Source of the DNA: UKL13-2 sp947085425
GTDB taxonomy: Bacteria; Pseudomonadota; Gammaproteobacteria; Burkholderiales; Usitatibacteraceae
Assembly: GCA_947085425.1 (NCBI GenBank)
Contig: CAMTWK010000021.1
Span: 1-64,000, forward strand
Length of the DNA stretch: 64,000 nucleotides
Direction: 5' to 3'
Shown here: in pieces, positions 24,241 through 32,702 of the stretch
Numbering within the stretch: the first letter of the stretch is position 1
Layout: every line of letters starts with the position of its first letter
Translations under genes and position numbers: made by a program
The notes under the pieces: model-generated
Told to the model about the DNA's origin: nothing
The model's input: only the letters and a program-made list of their open reading frames with translations
Databases searched by the model: none

Positions 24241-26691
24241 ATGTCCATTTCGTTCAAGTCTAAAGTTGTAGGTGCGTTGCATAAAGTTGGCATCACCGGC
24301 CACAATCGTTTTGAGGATCGTTTCGCAGAAACGTACCAACGCGCACTGGCGCAGCGAACAGATCAGGGCTCGTCGATCGCGCGTACCCATGCGTTGGCTG
24401 AAGCTTGCCAGAGTTTGCTGGCCGATCGCTGGGCGCAAACACAGAATCAGGACGCGGGACGCTCTGCCGGGCGGCGGATTCACTACCTGTCGATGGAGTT
24501 TTTGATGGGGCGGGCGTTGTCGAATGCGCTTGCAGCACTGTCGCTGCGGCCAGAATTTGTCGCTTCCCTGTCATCTTCAGACGCAGAGCTCACCGCCGTG
24601 CTCGAAAATGAAGTTGATGCGGCGCTTGGCAACGGTGGATTGGGTCGTTTGGCGGCATGTTTCCTGGATTCATTCGCAACCTTGGGATTGCCCTCGTTTG
24701 GTTATGGCCTGCGTTATGAATTTGGCATGTTTGCGCAAAGGATTCAGGACGGTCGGCAAATTGAGGTGCCGGACGCGTGGCTCACCAACGGCAATGCGTG
24801 GGAATACCGCCGCAGCGAATTGCGTTTTCCGGTCGGATTTGGCGGCACTGTCACCAGCGAGGGCGGCGCGCGGCGCTGGAATCCGGCTGAACATTTGATT
24901 GCGCAGGCATTTGATTTTGTTGTACCCGGTCATGGCACGGAACGGGTATCGACCTTGCGCCAGTGGCAGGCGCACGCCGCACAGCCGATTGACCTGGCCC
25001 GGTTTGGTCGTGGCGAACATGCGGCAAGCGCGGCGCACTGTCAGGCTGCGGAAGTGGTGAACTGGGTTTTGTATCCTGACGACAGCACCAGCGCCGGGCG
25101 TGAACTACGACTAAAACAGGAATTTTTTCTGGTCAGTGCTTCTCTCCAGGACATGCTGGCGCGCCATCTGGCCGAAAATAAGGAGACCCATACTTTTGGC
25201 AAATGGAATGCAGTTCACCTGAACGACACCCACCCGGCGTTGACACCGGCGGAATTGATGCGCTTGTTGCTTGATGAGTATGGCCTTGGTTGGGATGAGG
25301 CTTGGGCGATCACCCGCGAGGCGATCAGCTACACCAACCATACCTTGATGCCCGAAGCGCTGGAAACATGGTCCGTACAAATGTTTCAAAGCTTGTTGCC
25401 ACGGCATCTCGAAATTATTTATGAAATTAACCGCCGATTTTTGTCCGAAGCGCGGGGGCGTTTTCCAGACAACGATGAATTCATCTCGCGTATTTCGTTG
25501 ATTGATGAGGCCGGTGAACGCCGTGTGCGTATGGCTGCATTGGCGATTGTGGCATCCAGCAAAGTAAACGGCGTTTCCGCATTGCACTCGAAGTTGATGG
25601 TGCAAACAATTTTTGCCGAATACGCGGCGCTGTGGCCGGAGCGTTTTCTAAACGTCACCAATGGGGTCACGCCGCGTCGTTGGTTGATTCAGGCCAACCC
25701 GATCTTGTCCACCTTGATTGATGAGCAAATTGGTGATGGCTGGCGTACTGATTTGACAAAACTTGGTGCGCTGGCGGGGATGGCGGCGCAACCACCGCTT
25801 TGTCAGGCGTTTCTTGCCGCCAAACTTGCCAACAAGACCCGGTTGGCAGGCTATGTGCGCAGCGAACTCGGCATCAGCATTGATCCTGCCAGCATGTTTG
25901 ACGCGCAGGTCAAGCGTATTCACGAGTACAAACGGCAGTTGCTCAACGTATTGCATGTGGTCGCCCGTTATCAGGCAATGGTGGCCGATCCAAATGCTGA
26001 CTGGACACCACGGACGGTCATTTTTGCCGGCAAAGCGGCTTCGGCTTATCACAACGCCAAACTCATCATTCAGTTGATCCATGACGTGGCAAGAGTCGTC
26101 AACAGCGACGCACGTCTCGGCGGACGGCTGAAGGTTGTATTCCTGCCCAACTACGGCGTATCTTTGGCGGAAAAAATTATTCCTGCGGCCGATTTGTCGG
26201 AACAAATTTCCACTGCCGGAACCGAGGCGTCCGGAACCGGGAATATGAAATTTGCTTTAAACGGCGCGCTGACCATCGGCACTTGGGACGGTGCCAACAT
26301 CGAAATGGCCGAGGCGATGGGCAAAGAAAATATGTTTGTATTTGGCCGACTCGCGGATCAGGTGGCGGAGATGAAGGCGTTGGCATATGACCCGCGCCTA
26401 TATGTGGAGCAGAATCGGCAACTCAAAGGGGTCCTTGACGCAATTGCAACGGGTGAATTTTCTCCCGGGGAAACCAGCCGGTATCGCGGGCTGACTGATA
26501 ATCTGCTCAATAGCGATACCTATATGCTGATGGCCGATTTTGCGGATTACATGGCCACCCAGGCACGGGTCGATGCATTATTTAATCAACCAGAGCAGTG
26601 GGCGCAAATGGCGCTGCGCAACGTGGCAGCCATGGGATGGTTTTCCAGCGACCGGACGATTGGTGAATATGTGGACAAAATTTGGCATTAG
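24241..26691 (+). CDS. glgP: Glycogen/maltodextrin phosphorylase
   Basis: 816 residues, the normal length of bacterial GlgP/MalP. It releases glucose-1-phosphate from the non-reducing ends of alpha-1,4-glucans using pyridoxal phosphate. Family motifs: LAACFLDSFATLGLPSFGYGLRYEFG near 138-165, LNDTHPAL near 325, NGVTPRRWL near 475, IHEYKRQ near 560, and EASGTGNMKFALNGALTIGTWDGAN around 660-685 with the lysine that binds the cofactor. The ATG is preceded by GGAAGGAAG. It overlaps or abuts glgB and starts the glgP-glgB-glgX-malQ operon. With MalQ it would form the usual maltodextrin phosphorolysis pair. Confidence 0.96.
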   Translation: MSISFKSKVVGALHKVGITGHNRFEDRFAETYQRALAQRTDQGSSIARTHALAEACQSLLADRWAQTQNQDAGRSAGRRIHYLSMEFLMGRALSNALAALSLRPEFVASLSSSDAELTAVLENEVDAALGNGGLGRLAACFLDSFATLGLPSFGYGLRYEFGMFAQRIQDGRQIEVPDAWLTNGNAWEYRRSELRFPVGFGGTVTSEGGARRWNPAEHLIAQAFDFVVPGHGTERVSTLRQWQAHAAQPIDLARFGRGEHAASAAHCQAAEVVNWVLYPDDSTSAGRELRLKQEFFLVSASLQDMLARHLAENKETHTFGKWNAVHLNDTHPALTPAELMRLLLDEYGLGWDEAWAITREAISYTNHTLMPEALETWSVQMFQSLLPRHLEIIYEINRRFLSEARGRFPDNDEFISRISLIDEAGERRVRMAALAIVASSKVNGVSALHSKLMVQTIFAEYAALWPERFLNVTNGVTPRRWLIQANPILSTLIDEQIGDGWRTDLTKLGALAGMAAQPPLCQAFLAAKLANKTRLAGYVRSELGISIDPASMFDAQVKRIHEYKRQLLNVLHVVARYQAMVADPNADWTPRTVIFAGKAASAYHNAKLIIQLIHDVARVVNSDARLGGRLKVVFLPNYGVSLAEKIIPAADLSEQISTAGTEASGTGNMKFALNGALTIGTWDGANIEMAEAMGKENMFVFGRLADQVAEMKALAYDPRLYVEQNRQLKGVLDAIATGEFSPGETSRYRGLTDNLLNSDTYMLMADFADYMATQARVDALFNQPEQWAQMALRNVAAMGWFSSDRTIGEYVDKIWH

Positions 26692-26705
26692 GCGTTGGGG
26701 CAGCG

Positions 26706-28928
26706 GTGAACACGAGCGCAATTCACTTGCGGCCGCAGTCCATGTTGTCTGAAGATGCGGTGGCTGCCATAGTCGGCGGCCATTGCTCCGATGCGTTTGC
26801 GTTGCTGGGCATGCACGCAGACGAGCGCGGCGCATTTTGGGTTCGCGTGATGTTACCGGGCGCAGTGGCCGTGAGTGCGCTCGACGCAGCGAGCGGCCGC
26901 ATCCTTGCACCATTAAAGATGCGACATGCCGCCGGACTATTTGAGGGTGTGATTCCACGTCGTCGCAAGCGATTCGTCTATCGCCTCCAGGTAACTTGGC
27001 AGGATGGAAGCGACGGAGTCTACGCAGACACATTTAGTTTTGCAACGCTTATTGGCGAGCAGGATTTGAGCGACCTTCGCGACGGTGTGCATTTGCGTCC
27101 ATTCGAAATTTTCGGCGCCCATGCGATAACAGTCGGCAATGGTCGCCTAGCCGTTGACGGCGTCCGCTTTGCGGTTTGGGCACCCAACTCGAAACGCGTC
27201 AGTGTGGTTGGAAATTTCAACAATTGGGACGGTCGCCGCCATCCGATGCGGTTACGCGGCACATCGGGTATTTGGGAAATTTTTGTGCCGCATGCCGAAA
27301 TAAACGACCTATACAAATTTGAGTTAATCAGCGCCAACGGTTTGTTGTTGCCTTTAAAAGCCGATCCTTATGCGCGTTCTGCGCAGTTGCGGCCGGATAC
27401 CGCCAGTATTGTGGCGGCACTTCCGCCGCGGCATGTATTGTCTGTCGCGCGCGCGGCCGCCAATGCGCGGGTGGCCCCGGTATCGATTTATGAGGTGCAT
27501 CTGGGGTCGTGGCGCAAGGGTGAACATGGCTTGCCAACATGGGATGAGTTGGTTGATTCATTGCCTGACTACGTTGCCGATTTGGGCTTTACCCACGTGG
27601 AATTCATGCCGGTCAGTGAATATCCGTTTGATGGATCATGGGGTTATCAGACGCTGGGGTTATTCGCGCCGACCGCTCGTTTTGGACCAGCACAGGGATT
27701 TTTGCGGTTGATCGAAGCCTGTCACAAGCGCGGACTCGGTGTATTGGTTGATTGGGTGCCGGCGCACTTTCCGGCTGACGCGCATGGGCTGGCTGAATTC
27801 GACGGGACGCCACTGTATGAGTATGCGGATCCACGTGAGGGCGTTCATCGGGACTGGGACACATTGATATATAACTTTGGCCGCAATGAAGTGCGCAATT
27901 TTTTAGCGGGTAGTGCACTCTATTGGATTGAGCGATTTGGCATTGATGGGCTGCGGGTCGATGCGGTCGCGTCGATGTTATATCGTGATTACAGTCGACC
28001 GACCGGGGAGTGGTTGCCTAATATTCATGGCGGCAAGGAGAATTTGGAAGCGATCTCGCTGTTTAAGCGCATCAATGAAATTGTCGGTGGTGCATGCCCT
28101 GGTGCGATCACTATTGCGGAAGAGTCAACCGCCTTTCCGGGCGTGTCAGCGCCTACCTACGCCGGTGGATTGGGTTTTCATTACAAATGGAATATGGGTT
28201 GGATGAATGACACACTGCATTACATGGCGCAGGACCCGGTGCATCGGCGCTTTCACCATGAAAAAATGACCTTTGGATTGGTCTACGCGTTCACTGAAAA
28301 CTTCGTGTTGCCGTTGTCGCACGATGAGGTGGTTCATGGCAAACGCTCGTTATTGTCAAAAATGCCCGGCGATCGCGGGCAAAAATTTGCAAACTTGCGC
28401 GCCTACTATGGATTCATGTGGGGTCATCCCGGTAAAAAATTGCTGTTTATGGGGCAGGAATTTGCCCAGCCGGACGAGTGGAACCACGACGGCCATTTGC
28501 CATGGGCGCTGCTGAACGATTGGTCGCATGCCGGCGTGCAATATTTGGTGCGGGATTTGAATACGCTTTACCGGTCGTGTCCGGCATTGCACCAATTGGA
28601 CTGTGATTCCGCTGGTTTTGAATGGTTGGTATCGACCGATGCCGGACAGTCCGTGTTGGCATGGCTGCGTCGCGGCAGTGATGGCGGACAAATGATGGTG
28701 GTCTGTAATTTCACGCCGGTCAGTCGTGTCGATTATCGAATCGGGGTACCGGCGGGTACAAAAAAATGGGTGCAACGGCTGAATACCGATGGTAAAGAAT
28801 ATGGTGGCAGCAGTGTTGGCAATGGCACCGACCCGTTGCCGGTCGAACCGGTATGCGCCCATGGCCATGGGCAATCGGTGTTGTTAACCTTGCCGCCGTT
28901 GGCAACCTTGTTTTTGGCACCGGCCTAA
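26706..28928 (+). CDS. glgB: 1,4-alpha-glucan branching enzyme
   Basis: About 740 residues. The start is uncertain: GTG at 26706 follows a GGGG sequence, while a TTG at 26682 would overlap glgP by 10 bp. It has the N1 domain found in long GlgB proteins (DAFALLGMHADERGAFWVR), a CBM48 domain (VRFAVWAPNSKRVSVVGNFNNWDGRRHPM) and a GH13 barrel. Catalytic residues: DGLRVDAV near 411, IAEEST near 468 and LSHDEVVHGK near 537. It transfers cut alpha-1,4 segments to make 1,6 branches. No glgA or glgC is present in the window, so glycogen synthesis through ADP-glucose must be encoded elsewhere or the polymer comes from maltodextrin. Confidence 0.95.
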   Translation: MNTSAIHLRPQSMLSEDAVAAIVGGHCSDAFALLGMHADERGAFWVRVMLPGAVAVSALDAASGRILAPLKMRHAAGLFEGVIPRRRKRFVYRLQVTWQDGSDGVYADTFSFATLIGEQDLSDLRDGVHLRPFEIFGAHAITVGNGRLAVDGVRFAVWAPNSKRVSVVGNFNNWDGRRHPMRLRGTSGIWEIFVPHAEINDLYKFELISANGLLLPLKADPYARSAQLRPDTASIVAALPPRHVLSVARAAANARVAPVSIYEVHLGSWRKGEHGLPTWDELVDSLPDYVADLGFTHVEFMPVSEYPFDGSWGYQTLGLFAPTARFGPAQGFLRLIEACHKRGLGVLVDWVPAHFPADAHGLAEFDGTPLYEYADPREGVHRDWDTLIYNFGRNEVRNFLAGSALYWIERFGIDGLRVDAVASMLYRDYSRPTGEWLPNIHGGKENLEAISLFKRINEIVGGACPGAITIAEESTAFPGVSAPTYAGGLGFHYKWNMGWMNDTLHYMAQDPVHRRFHHEKMTFGLVYAFTENFVLPLSHDEVVHGKRSLLSKMPGDRGQKFANLRAYYGFMWGHPGKKLLFMGQEFAQPDEWNHDGHLPWALLNDWSHAGVQYLVRDLNTLYRSCPALHQLDCDSAGFEWLVSTDAGQSVLAWLRRGSDGGQMMVVCNFTPVSRVDYRIGVPAGTKKWVQRLNTDGKEYGGSSVGNGTDPLPVEPVCAHGHGQSVLLTLPPLATLFLAPA

Positions 28929-28934
28929 TAGTCA

Positions 28935-31091
28935 ATGAATATGCCGATCATGAACCAGCACCCGCCCACCCCAATCAACATCAAGCTACCCAGCCGTCTT
29001 GACGCGGGACGCAACGCACCCATGGGGGCGCAGGTACGAGATGGTGGCATTAACGTCGCGGTGTTTTCTCAGCACGCGGAAAAAATTGAACTTTGCGTGT
29101 TTGATGCCGGCGGGCAATGCGAATTAAAACGCTTCCTGCTGAATGGGCCGGATGATGGTGTGTTTTCCGGCTTTTTGCCGGGTGAGGGGGCAGGTCTGGT
29201 TTATGGTTTTCGTGCCTACGGCCCCTATCTGCCCGAAGCCGGTCATCGGTTTAACCCCAATAAATTATTGCTTGATCCGTACGCCCGGGAAATAGTCGGT
29301 CGATTCACCTGGCGTGCAGAACATCATGGTTATGTGATTGGACATGCGGACGGAACACGCACTTTTGATGAGCGTGACAATGGGGTGCACGCGTTAAAGT
29401 CCCGTGTTGCCGCGCCTGGCAAAACCTCAATTGCGCGCCGGAATGCCCCGCGCCACCCACTAAAGAATGTGATCCTGTATGAAGTCCATGTCAAAGGGTT
29501 TTCCATGTTGCACCCGGAAATTCCCGAGGCGATCCGTGGCACCTTTTCAGCCTTGTCTCATCCGGCCTCGATCGCACATTTCAAAAACATGGGTGTGACG
29601 ACGCTTTCTTTGTTGCCCGTCCAAACCTGTCTGGATGAGCCGTCGCTGGCTGGCCGCGGAACAAATAATTATTGGGGCTACAACACGCTGGGGTTTTTTA
29701 GTCCGGATCCGCGCCTTTCGGCGGCGGACGATCCGACAGCGGTTGCCGAAGAGTTCAGGCAAATGGTTGCCACATTACATGCGCATGGTTTCGAAGTCGT
29801 GATGGATGTTGTTTATAACCATACGCCGGAAGGTAATGAGTTTGGTCCGACGTTGAGTTTTCGTGGGCTCGACAACGCATCTTGGTACCGTCATGAAGCG
29901 GGCGACAGGAGTCGTGCGGCAAACCTCACTGGTTGCGGAAATACCCTTAATGTAGAACATCCTCGCGTGGCCCAATTTATTCTTGATTCTTTGCGTTTCT
30001 GGGTCGATGAAATGGGTGTGGATGGATTTCGATTTGATCTGGCGGCAGTGCTGGGACGCGAATGTCGCGGCTTTGATCCCCGCGCGGCATTTTTTGTCGC
30101 GCTCCGGCAAGATCCGATTCTGGCCGATGTGCACCTGATTGCCGAACCGTGGGATGCAGGTGAAAATGGCTACCAACTCGGCCAATTTCCCGGCCGATTT
30201 ATCGAATGGAACGACAAATTCCGGGATGCGGTTCGCGGTTACTGGCTAACCAACGGCGTCACCCGCGGTGAATTTGCCCGCCGGTTTTCGGCATCGAGCG
30301 ATCTGTTTCATCATGCACAAAAAAAACCTACGGCATCCGTCAATTTTGTGACGGCGCACGACGGTTTCACGCTTGCCGATGTGGTCGGCTACAGCAAAAA
30401 ACATAATCATGCCAACGGCGAAGAAAACCGCGATGGTCGCGACAACGAGTTGTGCGCTAATTTTGGAATCGAGGGGCCCACCTTGGATACGTCAATTAAC
30501 GCCCTCAGGGAGCGTGTGCGGCGGGCGATGGCGGCGACATTGTTGCTTGCGCAGGGCACGCCGATGTTTTGTGCGGGCGATGAAATTGGCAACAGCCAGC
30601 AGGGAAACAATAATTCCTATTGTCAAGATAACCCGACGGGTTGGATTGACTGGGCAAATGCGGATGAAGGATTCAGCCGATTTATTTGCAAGGTGATTTT
30701 GCTCAGGTGCCAGACACCACTATTGCGCCATGATGACTGGTTTGAATCGCAGCGTACCGGTGAATCCCGCGCCAGTCTGACCTGGCACGCGCCACAAGGG
30801 CGCGAATTGCAATTGCATGATTGGCGTGATGATAAGAGTCATGCGTTCGGCTGCCGCTTGATTGGTGCCACCGCTGCTGCCAACATTCCGGACGAACGAC
30901 TGATCATTTGTTTTAATCCCGAGCGGCAGCCAACAGTTTTTACGCTGCCGACCAATGATTGGCAGATTGTGCTCGACACCAGCGATGAACTTCCGCAAGA
31001 TGCGGGCTACCTGTGTTTCGATAGCGTAACCGTTCCGCCACAATCGCTGGTGGTGTTGCGGCCGGCTGATTTTCTTATTGTTAACAAATAG
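28935..31091 (+). CDS. glgX: Glycogen debranching enzyme (isoamylase type)
   Basis: 718 residues, in the usual GlgX/TreX size range. A CBM48 N-domain (GGINVAVFSQHAEKIELCVFD) is followed by the GH13 barrel with LYEVHVKGFSML and NYWGYNTLGFFSPD, the GlgX/isoamylase signature. Catalytic aspartate in GVDGFRFDLA near 362, glutamate in IAEPWDAG near 402 and aspartate in TAHDGF near 472. It hydrolyses alpha-1,6 branches left by phosphorylase. It starts 6 bp after glgB and ends 8 bp before malQ, so all are co-transcribed. Confidence 0.95.
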   Translation: MNMPIMNQHPPTPINIKLPSRLDAGRNAPMGAQVRDGGINVAVFSQHAEKIELCVFDAGGQCELKRFLLNGPDDGVFSGFLPGEGAGLVYGFRAYGPYLPEAGHRFNPNKLLLDPYAREIVGRFTWRAEHHGYVIGHADGTRTFDERDNGVHALKSRVAAPGKTSIARRNAPRHPLKNVILYEVHVKGFSMLHPEIPEAIRGTFSALSHPASIAHFKNMGVTTLSLLPVQTCLDEPSLAGRGTNNYWGYNTLGFFSPDPRLSAADDPTAVAEEFRQMVATLHAHGFEVVMDVVYNHTPEGNEFGPTLSFRGLDNASWYRHEAGDRSRAANLTGCGNTLNVEHPRVAQFILDSLRFWVDEMGVDGFRFDLAAVLGRECRGFDPRAAFFVALRQDPILADVHLIAEPWDAGENGYQLGQFPGRFIEWNDKFRDAVRGYWLTNGVTRGEFARRFSASSDLFHHAQKKPTASVNFVTAHDGFTLADVVGYSKKHNHANGEENRDGRDNELCANFGIEGPTLDTSINALRERVRRAMAATLLLAQGTPMFCAGDEIGNSQQGNNNSYCQDNPTGWIDWANADEGFSRFICKVILLRCQTPLLRHDDWFESQRTGESRASLTWHAPQGRELQLHDWRDDKSHAFGCRLIGATAAANIPDERLIICFNPERQPTVFTLPTNDWQIVLDTSDELPQDAGYLCFDSVTVPPQSLVVLRPADFLIVNK

Positions 31092-31099
31092 AGTGGTGT

Positions 31100-32620
31100 A
31101 TGACTTCCCTTCATGAGCGCAGCGCAGGTATTTTGTTGCACATTACGTCCTTGCCAGGTGCATACGGTATCGGCGATTTTGGACCGGAGTCACGTCATTT
31201 TGTCGACTGGTTGGTCGCGGCTGGTCAGAGAATTTGGCAGGTATTGCCTACGACGCCGATTGGTCCAGCGAATTCACCTTATCAGGGCGTGTCGGCATTT
31301 GCAGGCAGTCAATGGATGGTTGCGCTTGAGCCGCTCATTGCGCGTGGATGGCTTGAAAAACCGCAGGTGCCTGATGATGGGTTTAATGCCCACGCGGTTG
31401 ATTATCGGCGCGTGTTGCCGTGGCGAGAGACGCAATTGCGGGCTGCTGCCACCGGTTTTTTTTCACGTGGCTCAAAGGCCGACCGAAACGCCTTTGATCA
31501 ATGGCGTATCAACCAAACGAACTGGCTGGACGACTACGCGCTGTTTATGGCGATTCGCTCGCCGCGCAATGGTCAACCATGGTGGGACTGGCCGGCCCCA
31601 CTGGCGAGTAGACAGCCGGCGGCGCTGGCGGCGGCGCGCGTCGATTATGTTGCTGAAATTTTATTCTGGCAGTTTGTGCAATGGAACTTCGATATGCAAG
31701 TCATCGAGCTCAAGAACTATGCCAATGAAAGGGGGGTGTCGATCATGGGCGACCTGCCCATTTTTGTCGCGCATGACAGCGCGGATTGTTGGTCAAGACC
31801 CGACCTGTATTTTCTGGATGAGAAATTTGATGTCACTGTTGTGGCCGGCGTACCGCCCGATTCAATGTCGACCTTGGGCCAGCGCTGGGGCAACCCACTT
31901 TATCGCTGGGATCGGATGGCGGCGGAAAATTTTTCCTGGTGGGTTGCACGCATCCGACGCGCGTTATTGCAGTCGGACATCATTCGCATTGATCACTTTC
32001 GCGGCTTCGCCGGCTATTATGAAATTCCGGCGAGCAGCCAGGATGCCACCAACGGGAGGTGGGTACCTGCGCCGGGTCAGGCGCTTTTTTCGGCGATTGA
32101 AAGCGCCCTCGGAAAATTGCCGATTGTTGCCGAAGATTTGGGTTTGATTACGCCGGATGTGATCCAGTTACGCGACGGGTTTGGACTGCCGGGCATGCGC
32201 ATCCTGCAGTTCGCATTTGGCGGCGACGGGTCGCATGAGTTCTTGCCGCATAACTATGTTGCCAATACCGTTGTTTACTCCGGAACCCATGACAACGATA
32301 CCGCACGCGGATGGTGGGACAGTGCCAGCACGCGTGAACGTGCATTTGCGGGTAGTTACCTGGCCGCCAATACGGAGGATTTTCATTGGGCGCTTATTCG
32401 TGCCGCGTGTAATTCCGTGGCAAATTTGGCGGTGTTTCCATTGCAGGATGTGTTGGGTCTCGACGGTCGCCACCGGATGAACACACCCGGTACGGGTGAT
32501 GGCAATTGGAGTTGGCGCTTTCAGTGGGACATGGTCGGCACCGAGCCGGCGCGGGTGCTTGGCGTCATAACAGCCGCGAGTGGTCGCGGTCAATTCAATT
32601 TATTAGGTTTGCAAGATTGA
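31100..32620 (+). CDS. malQ: 4-alpha-glucanotransferase (amylomaltase)
   Basis: 506 residues, the short GH77 form without the extra N-terminal domain of the enteric enzyme. It opens RSAGILLHITSLPGAYGIGDFG and carries GDLPIFVAHDSADCW near 215, RIDHFRGF with the nucleophile near 295, IVAEDLG with the acid/base glutamate near 340 and GTHDNDT near 393. It disproportionates maltodextrins, giving longer chains for GlgP and free glucose for the glucokinases encoded downstream. It ends the glg operon; about 80 bp precede the pullulanase gene. Confidence 0.96.
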   Translation: MTSLHERSAGILLHITSLPGAYGIGDFGPESRHFVDWLVAAGQRIWQVLPTTPIGPANSPYQGVSAFAGSQWMVALEPLIARGWLEKPQVPDDGFNAHAVDYRRVLPWRETQLRAAATGFFSRGSKADRNAFDQWRINQTNWLDDYALFMAIRSPRNGQPWWDWPAPLASRQPAALAAARVDYVAEILFWQFVQWNFDMQVIELKNYANERGVSIMGDLPIFVAHDSADCWSRPDLYFLDEKFDVTVVAGVPPDSMSTLGQRWGNPLYRWDRMAAENFSWWVARIRRALLQSDIIRIDHFRGFAGYYEIPASSQDATNGRWVPAPGQALFSAIESALGKLPIVAEDLGLITPDVIQLRDGFGLPGMRILQFAFGGDGSHEFLPHNYVANTVVYSGTHDNDTARGWWDSASTRERAFAGSYLAANTEDFHWALIRAACNSVANLAVFPLQDVLGLDGRHRMNTPGTGDGNWSWRFQWDMVGTEPARVLGVITAASGRGQFNLLGLQD

Positions 32621-32702
32621 CCGCTGACGGTACTGCGGGTGTGGGCGGCCGGATTTTCGATAATAGGTAATTCCAACCTGAACCAAATTTGATTGGACGG
32701 CA

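Noticed and set aside
31113..32147. 344-codon frame overlapping malQ on the same strand
   Set aside because: It is the +1 shadow of malQ with atypical Arg/Cys/Trp-rich sequence; malQ has complete GH77 motifs.
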